Positions 1 to 22,603 of a DNA stretch of 64,000 bases are shown here, in pieces. The number at the start of each line of letters is the position of its first letter. The first letter of the stretch is position 1. Below the pieces are notes generated by a model that saw only the letters and a program-made list of their open reading frames with translations, made no database searches and was not told the origin of the DNA. Source of the stretch: Azospirillum rugosum (lineage in GTDB: Bacteria > Pseudomonadota > Alphaproteobacteria > Azospirillales > Azospirillaceae); assembly GCF_017876155.1 (NCBI RefSeq), contig NZ_JAGINP010000003.1, positions 62,001 through 126,000 on the forward strand. Direction: 5' to 3'. Made by a program: the position numbers and the translations under genes.

Positions 1-9576
<9,576 letters not shown>

Positions 9577-9681
9577 CGAAATAACCCGGTAATGCTTGCG
9601 GCGAATCGTTATCGACGGAGAAATTCGATCCACGATTTTACAAAAACGTCATACGACTCCCAAAAAGGGAATAGCCGATGG

Positions 9682-9709
9682 ATAATACATCCGGCAAATC
9701 AGATGTCAA
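9682..9709 (-). promoter_or_regulatory. Sigma-70-type promoter of the NRPS gene
   Basis: On the minus strand TTGACA (9709-9704) is followed after 16 bases by TATTAT (9687-9682), close to the consensus TTGACA-17-TATAAT. Transcription would begin near 9675, leaving a leader of about 100 nt before the ATG at 9576. The leader has only a weak Shine-Dalgarno (GGG nine bases before ATG). No convincing Fur box was found in or beside the promoter. Confidence 0.6.
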
Positions 9710-9944
9710 CGAATGATACAACTGAACGGAAATTTCAACGCAGCAACATATCCAATTCAGGGTGTTGGCTTGGTCGTGCGCACCTGGGTATGCACCGTGA
9801 CGCCGGCCTGCAGTCGCAAGACAGGATGGGCGGTTGTCGGTCGGTGCGGACGGCAATCAGTGATTGCTGTTCTCTGCGCCCGACCAGAGCCTGTGGCCGA
9901 ACAGTCTTTCCAAAAGAATCAGGCGGCAAAAAGGGGGTAGAGAT

Positions 9945-9970
9945 GGAAGCTTCCCGACCCGCCGCGCGTT
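9945..9970 (+). promoter_or_regulatory. Possible EcfG-type (general stress sigma) promoter
   Basis: GGAAG, 17 bases, then CGTT ends 40 bases before the ATG of the PRC-barrel gene. The alphaproteobacterial EcfG consensus is GGAAC-N16/17-CGTT, so there is one mismatch. The assignment is inference from the motif and from the stress-like character of the downstream genes. Confidence 0.3.
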
Positions 9971-10010
9971 GGTCCCAGCAGTGAATAACAAATCAGAGGG
10001 AGAACCCGAA

Positions 10011-10430
10011 ATGAAGACCCTGATGACCGCTTGCGGACTCGTTGCCATGCTCGCGGCCGCTCCGGCTTTCGCTCAGAGTTCTACGCCGACCACCAAGACG
10101 ACGGCGCCGTCGGTCGCCTCGACGGAAGGGGCGGTCGATCCCGCCATCGCCCGGATGAGCGCCGACCAGCTGAAGAACAAGGAAGTTTATGGCAGCGACG
10201 GCAAGGAACTCGCCAAGGTCGAGGGCGTGGTCCGCAAGGGCAACGACACCTACGCCGTGCTGGACGTCGATCATCTGGTCAACATCAGCGACAAGGACGC
10301 CGTGCTGCCGATGAACAAGCTGCACATGAAGGGCGACAAGCTGACGGTCGATATGACCAAGGACCAGATGCAGGGCCTGGAGAAGTGGCAGAAGGGCAAG
10401 TATGAGGACATCAAGGGCGCCCTGAAGTAA
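10011..10430 (+). CDS. Secreted PRC-barrel domain protein
   Basis: A 139-residue protein with a clear Sec signal peptide (residues 1-21, cleavage after AFA), a Thr/Ser/Pro-rich linker to about residue 45, then a PRC-barrel-like segment containing KNKEVYGSDGKELAKVEGVV and a repeated Lys/Asp-rich strand pattern. PRC-barrel proteins of this small periplasmic type are common in Azospirillum and Methylobacterium and are often stress-induced; their biochemical role is not known. ATG 10011 is chosen because GAGGGAGA lies nine bases upstream and the signal peptide starts there. A strong terminator follows. Confidence 0.85.
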   Translation: MKTLMTACGLVAMLAAAPAFAQSSTPTTKTTAPSVASTEGAVDPAIARMSADQLKNKEVYGSDGKELAKVEGVVRKGNDTYAVLDVDHLVNISDKDAVLPMNKLHMKGDKLTVDMTKDQMQGLEKWQKGKYEDIKGALK

Positions 10431-10464
10431 GCACGGCGCCGCCGAAGCGACGCTTCGGTGGACG

Positions 10465-10510
10465 AGCCGGCCGGGCGGGGCATGGAGCGCCGTCCGGCCG
10501 GTTCCTTTTC
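10465..10510 (+). terminator. Rho-independent terminator after the PRC-barrel gene
   Basis: Bases 10465-10478 pair fully with 10490-10503 (14 pairs, two of them G:U) around an 11-base loop, and the stem runs into CCTTTTC. A smaller perfect 8-base hairpin (10442-10449 with 10451-10458) sits just after the stop codon. Confidence 0.7.
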
Positions 10511-10664
10511 AGGATGGGCCCCGCCGCGTTCGATTTCACCGCAGCAACCGTGAGCTTGGGACTGGTCGCCTGTTGATGGCGTGAGGGTTTGTGGGCCGGA
10601 TGGCCGGCCCTGGCGGGCACCGATCGGGGGCTCCGCGCTGCCTTCGGGATGGGGAGACACGAAG

Positions 10665-10925
10665 ATGGGTATCATTGCCTGGATTGTGCTTGGCCTGATC
10701 GCCGGCTTCATCGCCTCGAAGATCGTCAACAAGACCGGCGAGGGTGTTGTGATGGACATCGTCCTGGGAATCGTCGGCGCGGTGGTCGGCGGCTTCATCA
10801 TGAACGCGCTGGGCGGGGCCGGCGTGACCGGCTTCAACCTGTGGAGCCTCGTGGTGGCCGTGGTCGGCGCGGTCGTCGTCCTGTGGATCTACCACGCGGT
10901 CGCCGGCCGCCGGACGGTGGCCTGA
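10665..10925 (+). CDS. GlsB/YeaQ/YmgE family small membrane protein
   Basis: An 86-residue, almost entirely hydrophobic protein with three predicted membrane helices (residues ~2-19, ~30-52 and ~58-78) and the glycine-rich pattern of the transglycosylase-associated GlsB/YeaQ/YmgE family (start MGIIAWIVLGLIAGFIASKI). Members are inner-membrane proteins tied to general stress responses; no enzymatic activity is established. The start ATG 10665 follows GGGGAGAC. A weak ECF-like pair (GGGAC-N17-CGTG around 10558) lies upstream, too degenerate to call. Confidence 0.9.
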   Translation: MGIIAWIVLGLIAGFIASKIVNKTGEGVVMDIVLGIVGAVVGGFIMNALGGAGVTGFNLWSLVVAVVGAVVVLWIYHAVAGRRTVA

Positions 10926-10970
10926 CGTGCGCGTGCGTCCGATGGCATCACCAGCGATGGGCAGGGCGCG

Positions 10971-11174
10971 ATGACGCCTGAGACGCCGGTTTACCGGCAA
11001 ATCTGGTTCGCGGACGGGCGGGTCTTCCACCAGGGCGACCCTGTCACGCTGGCCGACGCGCAGGTCCTGCTGAACGACGCCATCGCCGACGGGGCCGTGG
11101 AGGTCGGGTCGTTCCTGCGCGTCGAGCCCGACCTTCTGGTCATCGAGCCGCCCGAGGCCGACCCCGGCGCCTGA
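10971..11174 (+). CDS. Small hypothetical protein
   Basis: A 67-residue acidic protein with no recognised family. It opens MTPETPVYRQIWFADGRVF and ends in a Pro/Glu/Asp-rich tail (EPPEADPGA). There is no signal peptide or membrane segment. It lies 45 bases after the GlsB-type gene on the same strand, with GGGCAGG before its ATG, so co-transcription is plausible. Codon use looks normal for the region (G/C in third positions). Confidence 0.6.
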   Translation: MTPETPVYRQIWFADGRVFHQGDPVTLADAQVLLNDAIADGAVEVGSFLRVEPDLLVIEPPEADPGA

Positions 11175-11200
11175 CCGGGGCCGGCCCCGGGGCAGTCGGA

Positions 11201-11620
11201 TCAGCCGCCAAGGCTCGGAATCGCCGCCCGGCAGGCCTGCTCGCACCGCCGGCAGCTGTCCGCGCAGACGCGGCAATGCTCGTGCTGGCTTGCGTGCTTG
11301 GCGCATTCCTCGGCGCACCGCGCGCAGGCGGTCGCGCAGGCCTCGAGCATCAGGCGCAGGACGGGCACGTTGCCGCCCGTGCGGCGGGTCGCCAGCGACC
11401 CCGTCGCCGCGCAGACGTCCGCGCAGTCGAGGTTGAGCCTGATGCACTGCCGCAGCTGCTCCACCATGCTCTCCGCCAGGCAGGCGTCGGCGCAGGAGGT
11501 GCAGGTCTGCGCACAGGCGTAGCATTCCTCGATGCAGCGGATCAGGGCGTCGTTGACCCCCCCTTTCCCATTTGGGCCCTTGACGTCCGGGTGCGTGCTG
11601 ATCATATCGCGCGCGTGCAT
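11201..11620 (-). CDS. Cys-rich four-helix-bundle protein (DUF326, copper-storage-like)
   Basis: A 139-residue protein with 18 cysteines arranged as repeated CxxxC and CxxC motifs on helices (CIEECYACAQTCTSCADAC and CATACARCAEEC near the middle, CRVCADSCRRCEQAC at the end). This is the layout of four-helix-bundle copper-binding (Csp/DUF326) proteins, which line a helix-bundle core with thiolates that bind Cu(I). No Tat or Sec signal is visible, so it is probably cytosolic (Csp3-like). AAGAAGGAA precedes the ATG at 11620. It runs convergent to the small hypothetical gene and divergent from trxC. Metal specificity is inferred from the family. Confidence 0.85.
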   Translation of the reverse strand: MHARDMISTHPDVKGPNGKGGVNDALIRCIEECYACAQTCTSCADACLAESMVEQLRQCIRLNLDCADVCAATGSLATRRTGGNVPVLRLMLEACATACARCAEECAKHASQHEHCRVCADSCRRCEQACRAAIPSLGG

Positions 11621-11762
11621 GAGCCGGTTCCTTCTTCGGTGATGTTCGCTTGCCTATCCCAACTGCCTCACGGCAGGCCGGTTCCGCTTCGCGCGCGCGG
11701 GCCGTTGATCTTTCGGGGCCGGCCCTTAGATCGACAGGGACGGACGGATACGGAGCGGTGCG

Positions 11763-12206
11763 ATGTCGGAGACCCTTCACGTTCCCTGCCCGACCTGCGA
11801 CACGCTGAACCGCATGCCCAGGGAACGCCTGGGCCAGGCGGGCAAGTGCGGTCGCTGCGGCAACCCGCTGTTCCCGGGGGCGCCGGTGCCGATGGACGCC
11901 CGCCGCTTCGCCGTCCACGCCGAACGCGGCGACCTGCCGGTGCTCATCGACTTCTGGGCGGCGTGGTGCGGGCCCTGCCGGATGATGGCCCCGGTGTTCG
12001 AGAAGGCGGCCGGCGAATTGGAACCCCATGTCCGGCTCGCCAAGGTGGACACGGAGGCGTCACCGGACCTCGCCGCGCGCTTCGGCGTGCAGAGCATCCC
12101 GACGCTGGTGCTCGTCCATCACGGCCGCGAAATCGCCCGGACCTCCGGCGCGATGCCGCTGCCGGCCCTGCTCTCCTGGACCCGGCAGGCGCTCGCCGCC
12201 GTTTGA
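11763..12206 (+). CDS. trxC: Thioredoxin TrxC (zinc-ribbon thioredoxin 2)
   Basis: A cytosolic protein-disulphide reductase of 147 residues. The N-terminal zinc ribbon is visible as Cys9-x2-Cys12 and Cys29-x2-Cys32, followed by a thioredoxin fold with the active site WCGPC (Cys69, Cys72), the buried Asp in LIDFWAAW and the cis-Pro in SIPTLV. Length and layout match TrxC of other Proteobacteria (about 140 residues). It lies back to back with the Cys-rich copper-type gene, an apt neighbour for thiol or metal stress. The start is ATG 11763. Confidence 0.95.
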   Translation: MSETLHVPCPTCDTLNRMPRERLGQAGKCGRCGNPLFPGAPVPMDARRFAVHAERGDLPVLIDFWAAWCGPCRMMAPVFEKAAGELEPHVRLAKVDTEASPDLAARFGVQSIPTLVLVHHGREIARTSGAMPLPALLSWTRQALAAV

Positions 12207-12226
12207 GCCGCCGGGAAGTGCTGCGC

Positions 12227-12883
12227 TCAACGCTGGCGCGGGTCCGTGTTCTCCGGCTGGTCCGCAGTTCCGGAGGGCACCGCTGTACCCTCGTACATGA
12301 AGGTCATGATTTTCGGGCCCGGCAGGTAACGTTTCGTCAGTTCCGTGACGCGGAATCCGGCGGCGCGGATCAGGTCGTCCATCTTGCGGTCCAGGTGACA
12401 GCCGCCCGAACAGCGTGACCACAGCGGCGTCAGGCGATGCTGCCATCGCTGAACCCCCGGGGCCGGGGCGAGGCCATGCTCCACGAAGCGCAACTCCCCG
12501 CCCGGTTTAAGGACCCGGCGCGCCTCCCGCAGGGCGGCGGAGGGGTCGGGGATGCTGCACAGGGACCAGGTCACGACCACAGTGTCGAAGCTGCCGTCCT
12601 CGAACGGCAACCGCTCCGCGGTTTGCTCCACCACGGTCACCGGGCGGGGCGCCGCGGCGGCGGCTTGCCGGGCCATGGCGAGGAGTTCGGGTGAGGGATC
12701 GACGCCAACGACCTCGCCGGCCGTCGCGCCATAGAAGGGCAGATTGCGCCCGGACCCGAGCCCGATCTCGAGGACACGCCCGCGCGCTCCCCCAACGACC
12801 CTTGAGCGAAACTCGCCGAGCGTTTCCTGTCCCATGACCCAGTCGATCAGCCGGGGAAGGATGTGATGCCGATACATGTCCAT
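12227..12883 (-). CDS. Class I SAM-dependent methyltransferase
   Basis: A 218-residue cytosolic methyltransferase of the UbiE/METTL7-like type. Motif I is VLEIGLGSGRNLPFY (~residues 38-52), the acidic end of strand 2 is GVDPSP, motif II is FDTVVVTWSLCSIPD and motif III LKPGGELRFVEH. A GGAGG lies before ATG 12883; a second ATG two codons later (12877) is also possible. The substrate is unknown. A hairpin with a T-tract oriented on the same strand lies about 100 bases upstream (12985-13013) and could act as an attenuator. Confidence 0.85.
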   Translation of the reverse strand: MDMYRHHILPRLIDWVMGQETLGEFRSRVVGGARGRVLEIGLGSGRNLPFYGATAGEVVGVDPSPELLAMARQAAAAAPRPVTVVEQTAERLPFEDGSFDTVVVTWSLCSIPDPSAALREARRVLKPGGELRFVEHGLAPAPGVQRWQHRLTPLWSRCSGGCHLDRKMDDLIRAAGFRVTELTKRYLPGPKIMTFMYEGTAVPSGTADQPENTDPRQR

Positions 12884-12984
12884 GCGTCCTTGCCTCCGGA
12901 CTTTTGGGCCGGACCTTTGGGATGGTGCCCGTTTCCCGGACAGATGTGCGGTTGGAGCAGCCTTGGTTCAGGAGGCCAAGCGCA

Positions 12985-13013
12985 AAAAAGCCGCGGATCG
13001 CTCCTGCGGCTTT
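12985..13013 (-). terminator. Intrinsic-terminator-like hairpin pointing leftward, upstream of the methyltransferase gene
   Basis: AAAGCCGC (12987-12994) is an exact inverted match of GCGGCTTT (13006-13013) around an 11-base loop. On the minus strand the stem runs into six T residues. No leftward gene lies to its right, so it may be a leader attenuator of the methyltransferase or end an untranslated leftward RNA. Confidence 0.45.
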
Positions 13014-13022
13014 CAGGTCAGG

Positions 13023-13080
13023 TTCGCTTTTTTCGTATTGCAGCGCTGCGACCGGTCGATTATCGTTGAAAGCGAAAACA
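13023..13080. promoter_or_regulatory. Candidate operator region upstream of glpD
   Basis: Two inverted near-copies of a half-site, TTCGCTTTT (13023-13031) and GAAAGCGAAAA (13068-13078), flank the presumed promoter of the glp operon. AT-rich TTCG/CGAA half-sites resemble those bound by DeoR-type repressors such as GlpR, but no glpR gene is in the window, so the regulator is inferred. Confidence 0.3.
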
Positions 13081-13126
13081 AAGGCGCGTACCGGACAAAC
13101 GGACGCAACAAGTGGGGGAGGAGCCG

Positions 13127-14668
13127 ATGGCCGAGGTCTACGACCTTGCCATCATCGGTGGCGGCATCAACGGCTGCGGCATCGCGCGTGACGCGGCCGG
13201 GCGGGGATGCTCGGTCTACCTGTGTGAGCAGAACGATCTCGGGTCCGGCACGTCGTCGGCCTCGACGAAGCTGATCCACGGTGGCCTGCGCTACCTGGAA
13301 TATTACGAATTCCGCCTGGTCCGGGAGGCGTTGCAGGAGCGCGAGGTGCTGTGGCGCATGGCGCCGCACATCATCTGGCCGCTGCGCTTCGTGCTGCCGC
13401 ACCTGCCGGGCCTGCGCCCGTCCTGGTTCCTGCGGATGGGCCTGTTCCTGTACGACCATCTCGGCGGGCGCGAGCGGCTGCCCGGCACGCGCGGGCTGGA
13501 TCTGCGGCACGATCCGGCGGGCCAGCCGCTGAAGCCCGGTTTCGCTCGCGCTTTCGAATATTCCGATTGCTGGGTCGAAGACGCGCGTCTGGTGGTGCTG
13601 AACGCGCAGGACGCGGCCGCCCGCGGCGCCACGATCCGGACGCGGACGCGCTTCCTGACCGCGACGCGCACCGACGGCCTGTGGACTATGACCGTGGAAG
13701 ATGTGCGCAGCGGCCGCCGCTCGACCATTCGGGCCCGCGCGCTGGTCAACGCCGCCGGCCCCTGGGTGGCGAACGTCCTGCACCAGGGCGTGCACGCCGG
13801 GGTGGACGCGCGGATCCGCCTCGTCCAGGGCTCCCACATCGTGGTGCCGAAGCTGTTCGACCACGACCGCTGCTACATCTTCCAGAACGCCGACAAGCGC
13901 ATCGTCTTCGCGATCCCCTACGAGCGGGACTTCACGCTGATCGGCACCACCGACCGCGACTATCATGGCGATCCGGCCGCCGTCCACGCGTCGGAGGAGG
14001 AGATCGCCTACCTCTGCGCCGCGGCCGGCGAGTATTTCGCCAAACCGGTGACGCCCAAGGACGTGGTCTGGACCTATTCGGGCGTCCGGCCGCTTTACGA
14101 CGACGGCGCTTCGACCGCGCAGGCGGCGACCCGCGACTATGTGCTGGCGGTGGACGCCCCGCAGGACGGGAAAGCGGCGCTGCTCAGCATTTTCGGTGGT
14201 AAGATCACCACCTACCGGCGGCTCGCCGACGCGGCCATCGCCAAGCTGACGCCCTTCCTGCCGAAGCTGGGTGCGGTCGGGTCGGGCTGGTCGAGCGCCA
14301 CGACGCTGCCCGGCGGCGATTTCCCGGTGGAGGGTTTCGACGCGCTGGTGGCAAGCCTGCGGCGGGAGTTTCCGTTCGTGGCTCCGCCGCACATGCAGCG
14401 GCTGGCCCGCGCCTACGGCACGCGCGTCCGCACCATGCTGAACGGAGCGACGCGGGCGGAGGATATGGGGCGCGACTTCGGCGCCACCCTGACGGAGGCC
14501 GAAGTCCGCTACCTGATGGCCGAGGAATGGGCGGAGACGGCGGACGACGTACTCTGGCGCCGCTCCAAGCTCGGCCTGCGGCTCGGCCGCGAGCAGGCGG
14601 AGGCGCTGGAGGCCTTCATGGCGGAGGAGCGCGCCCGGCGGACACGGGCATCCGACGCGGCGGAATGA
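13127..14668 (+). CDS. glpD: Glycerol-3-phosphate dehydrogenase (FAD, aerobic)
   Basis: Oxidises sn-glycerol-3-phosphate to dihydroxyacetone phosphate at the membrane and passes electrons to quinone. It has 513 residues. The FAD-binding Rossmann motif is at the N-terminus (LAIIGGGINGCGIARDAAG), followed by the family motifs SSASTKLIHGGLRYLEYYE, NAAGPWV, GTTDRDYHGDP and SIFGGKITTYRRLAD. Length matches bacterial GlpD (about 500). ATG 13127 is preferred over a GTG five codons upstream because GGGGGAGG stands just before it. It opens the operon glpD-S-T-P-Q-DUF2160-V-K and links glycerol uptake to the respiratory chain. Confidence 0.97.
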   Translation: MAEVYDLAIIGGGINGCGIARDAAGRGCSVYLCEQNDLGSGTSSASTKLIHGGLRYLEYYEFRLVREALQEREVLWRMAPHIIWPLRFVLPHLPGLRPSWFLRMGLFLYDHLGGRERLPGTRGLDLRHDPAGQPLKPGFARAFEYSDCWVEDARLVVLNAQDAAARGATIRTRTRFLTATRTDGLWTMTVEDVRSGRRSTIRARALVNAAGPWVANVLHQGVHAGVDARIRLVQGSHIVVPKLFDHDRCYIFQNADKRIVFAIPYERDFTLIGTTDRDYHGDPAAVHASEEEIAYLCAAAGEYFAKPVTPKDVVWTYSGVRPLYDDGASTAQAATRDYVLAVDAPQDGKAALLSIFGGKITTYRRLADAAIAKLTPFLPKLGAVGSGWSSATTLPGGDFPVEGFDALVASLRREFPFVAPPHMQRLARAYGTRVRTMLNGATRAEDMGRDFGATLTEAEVRYLMAEEWAETADDVLWRRSKLGLRLGREQAEALEAFMAEERARRTRASDAAE

Positions 14669-14726
14669 GCGCGCGCACACCATACTCTTAAAAAAGAACA
14701 ACGGAATCGTTGGGGAGAGGGCGCCG

Positions 14727-15830
14727 GTGAGTCTGGTACTGGACAACGTCAGCAAACACGCCGGTGGGCACGTTCACATCGAGAACGTGTCGCTCACCCT
14801 GGAACGGGGGTCGTTGAACGTCCTGCTGGGGCCGACCCTGTCGGGCAAGACGTCGCTGATGCGGCTGATGGCCGGTCTCGACGCGCCGAGCGCCGGGCGG
14901 GTGCTGGTGGACGGCAAGGACGTGACCGGCGTCCACGTCCGCAAGCGCTCCGTCGCCATGGTCTACCAGCAGTTCATCAACTACCCCTCGCTGTCCGTCT
15001 ACGAGAACATCGCCTCGCCCATGCGGGTCGCCGGCCGGCCGAAAGCGGAGATCGACCGGCGGGTGCGCGAGGCGGCGAAGCTGCTGAAGCTCGACAAGTA
15101 CCTCGACCGCAACCCGGCGCAGCTCTCGGGTGGCCAGCAGCAGCGCACGGCCATCGCCCGCGCCCTGGTGAAGGACGCCCAGCTGGTCCTGCTGGACGAG
15201 CCGCTGGCCAACCTGGACTACAAGCTTCGCGAGGAGCTGCGGGAGGAGTTGCCGAAGATCTTCGCGGAGTCCGGCGCCGTCTTCGTCTACGCGACGACCG
15301 AGCCGACGGAGGCGCTGCTCCTGCGCGGCAACACGGCGACGCTGTGGGAGGGGCGGCTGGCGCAGTTCGGGCGTACCCCCGACGTCTACCGCCGCCCGGC
15401 CAACCTGACCAGCGCGCGGGTCTTCTCCGACCCGCCGCTGAACACGATGCGCGTGCACAAGCGCGGCCTCCAGCTCGTCCTGGCGACGGGGGAGCATGGG
15501 CTGGCGCGCGGCGTGCTGGCGGAACTGCCGGACGACGACTACACCATCGGCTTCCGCGCCGACCACCTGTACCTGACGCGGCCCGACGCCGAGGCCATCG
15601 CCCTGACCGGCACGGTGGCGGTCAGCGAGATCACCGGCTCCGAAAGCTTCGTGCACATCGACCTTCCTCACGCCAACGGAGGATCGGATCGCTGGGTCGC
15701 GGTGACGCGCGGCGTGCTGGAGGTGGAGCCGGGCGAGCGCATCGAATGCTTCATCGATCCCCGGCGCCTGTTCGTGTTCGGCCACGACGGCCGGCTGGCG
15801 GCGGCCCCGCCGCTCGTGCTGGCGGCGTGA
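14727..15830 (+). CDS. glpS: Glycerol ABC transporter ATP-binding protein GlpS
   Basis: One of two MalK-type ATPases that drive glycerol import; 367 residues. Seen: Walker [10 protein letters not shown] (residues 35-43), Q-loop Gln82, intact signature LSGGQQQR (133-140), Walker B LVLLDEP (Asp157, Glu158), and a C-terminal regulatory OB-like domain after about residue 230. The switch His expected after Walker B is missing: YATTEP has Thr191 where the family has His. Together with GlpT this leaves one complete and one degenerate ATP site in the heterodimer. The start is GTG 14727 behind GGGGAGAGG, 58 bases after glpD. Confidence 0.95.
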   Translation: MSLVLDNVSKHAGGHVHIENVSLTLERGSLNVLLGPTLSGKTSLMRLMAGLDAPSAGRVLVDGKDVTGVHVRKRSVAMVYQQFINYPSLSVYENIASPMRVAGRPKAEIDRRVREAAKLLKLDKYLDRNPAQLSGGQQQRTAIARALVKDAQLVLLDEPLANLDYKLREELREELPKIFAESGAVFVYATTEPTEALLLRGNTATLWEGRLAQFGRTPDVYRRPANLTSARVFSDPPLNTMRVHKRGLQLVLATGEHGLARGVLAELPDDDYTIGFRADHLYLTRPDAEAIALTGTVAVSEITGSESFVHIDLPHANGGSDRWVAVTRGVLEVEPGERIECFIDPRRLFVFGHDGRLAAAPPLVLAA

Positions 15831-15873
15831 GCGGGAGAAACACCCATGCGGACGGTCCCGGAATTCATACAGT

Positions 15874-15959
15874 CGTCATCCCCGCGAAGGCGGGCATCCA
15901 GAAAACTCCGCACAACAGCGCCTGTGCGGCCTGGATCCCCGCCTTCGCGGGGATGACGA
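15874..15959. repeat. 86-bp inverted repeat between glpS and glpT (REP-like)
   Basis: The outer arms CGTCATCCCCGCGAAGGCGG and its near-perfect complement enclose about 32 bases. This CGTCATCCCCGC-type palindrome is widely dispersed in proteobacterial genomes. It sits inside the operon, where an RNA hairpin could separate glpS and glpT expression or protect the upstream mRNA. Confidence 0.75.
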
Positions 15960-16036
15960 CGGGAAAAGTGGTTGGGCTCTCCTGATACTTGCAATGCGGT
16001 GCGCTTTTCCTGAGCGCCTGCGGAGGGAAACGGGGT

Positions 16037-18006
<1,970 letters not shown>

Positions 18007-18023
18007 GCGGAGGGAACGGAGCC

Positions 18024-18821
<798 letters not shown>

Positions 18822-18837
18822 GGGGGAGGGATCCATC

Positions 18838-19119
18838 ATGGAACACGTCGCCTGGATGGCCTGGACCTGGCAGACCGGGGTCTTCTTCGTCGTCATCGCG
18901 GCGCTTCTGGCGCTTCTGACCATGTTGGCCGTCAACCGGCCGGAGATCGCGCGGGAGGGGGTGCTGGGCATCAGCACGACGCGCGGCGACCGGCTGTTCA
19001 TCACGCTTCTCGGCAGCGCCTTCATCCATCTGGCCTGGCTGGGTCTGGTCGGCCAGGACCTTCACTACGCGACGGTCCTTTCGCTGCTCTACGCCGCGGC
19101 GGTGTTCCGCTGGGTGTGA
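18838..19119 (+). CDS. DUF2160 small membrane protein of the glycerol operon
   Basis: A 93-residue membrane protein with three or four hydrophobic segments (VAWMAWTWQTGVFFVVIAAL near the start, FITLLGSAFIHLAWLGLVG in the middle, ATVLSLLYAAAVFRWV at the end). DUF2160 proteins recur at exactly this place between the glycerol permease genes and the binding-protein gene in Alphaproteobacteria, so it probably serves the transporter; its function is not established. AGGGGGAGG precedes ATG 18838, 16 bases after glpQ. Confidence 0.85.
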   Translation: MEHVAWMAWTWQTGVFFVVIAALLALLTMLAVNRPEIAREGVLGISTTRGDRLFITLLGSAFIHLAWLGLVGQDLHYATVLSLLYAAAVFRWV

Positions 19120-19177
19120 GCGACGGGGCACCGCCGGCAAGAGCGGGCTTCAACAAAGGGGTATGGGAGGAAACACG

Positions 19178-20929
<1,752 letters not shown>

Positions 20930-20939
20930 TGGTATAAAC

Positions 20940-21058
20940 CCTCTCCCCTCTGGGGAGAGGGTGGTGCGAAGCACCGGGTGAGGGGGTTGCGCGTGGCGGT
21001 ACGTCCGGCACAAGCGCAACCCCCTCACCCCAACCCTCTCCCCGGAGGGGAGAGGGAG
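20940..21058. repeat. Large inverted repeat between glpV and glpK (CCCTCTCC family)
   Basis: Two self-complementary ends (CCCTCTCCCCTCTGGGGAGA and CCCTCTCCCCGGAGGGGAGA types) enclose a further inverted pair (GTGAGGGGGTTGCG with CGCAACCCCCTCAC). The same family recurs at 23379-23405, 25614-25743, 43887-43918 and 58912-58939, always next to gene ends. Probably a transcript-end or mRNA-stabilising element. Confidence 0.75.
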
Positions 21059-21081
21059 AAAAAGAGCGAACAGGGGGAGCC

Positions 21082-22587
<1,506 letters not shown>

Positions 22588-22603
22588 TCGGGGGACCGTT
22601 GGA

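Larger units (their letters stand above)
9577..10010. other. Divergent intergenic region between the NRPS and the PRC-barrel gene
   Basis: This 434-base stretch is clearly richer in A+T than its surroundings. It holds the leftward NRPS promoter (9682-9709), a possible rightward ECF-type promoter (9945-9970) and the Shine-Dalgarno GAGGGAGA of the gene at 10011. Short open frames on both strands (for example 9638-9856 minus) lack coding character and a ribosome binding site and are not called. Confidence 0.6.

Noticed and set aside
9577..9710. Fur box for iron control of the NRPS
   Set aside because: GATAAT and TGATAC pieces occur but do not assemble into a 19-bp Fur-like palindrome.
9638..9856. 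Short minus-strand frame of 72 codons upstream of the NRPS
   Set aside because: It overlaps the promoter, has no Shine-Dalgarno and shows no coding bias.
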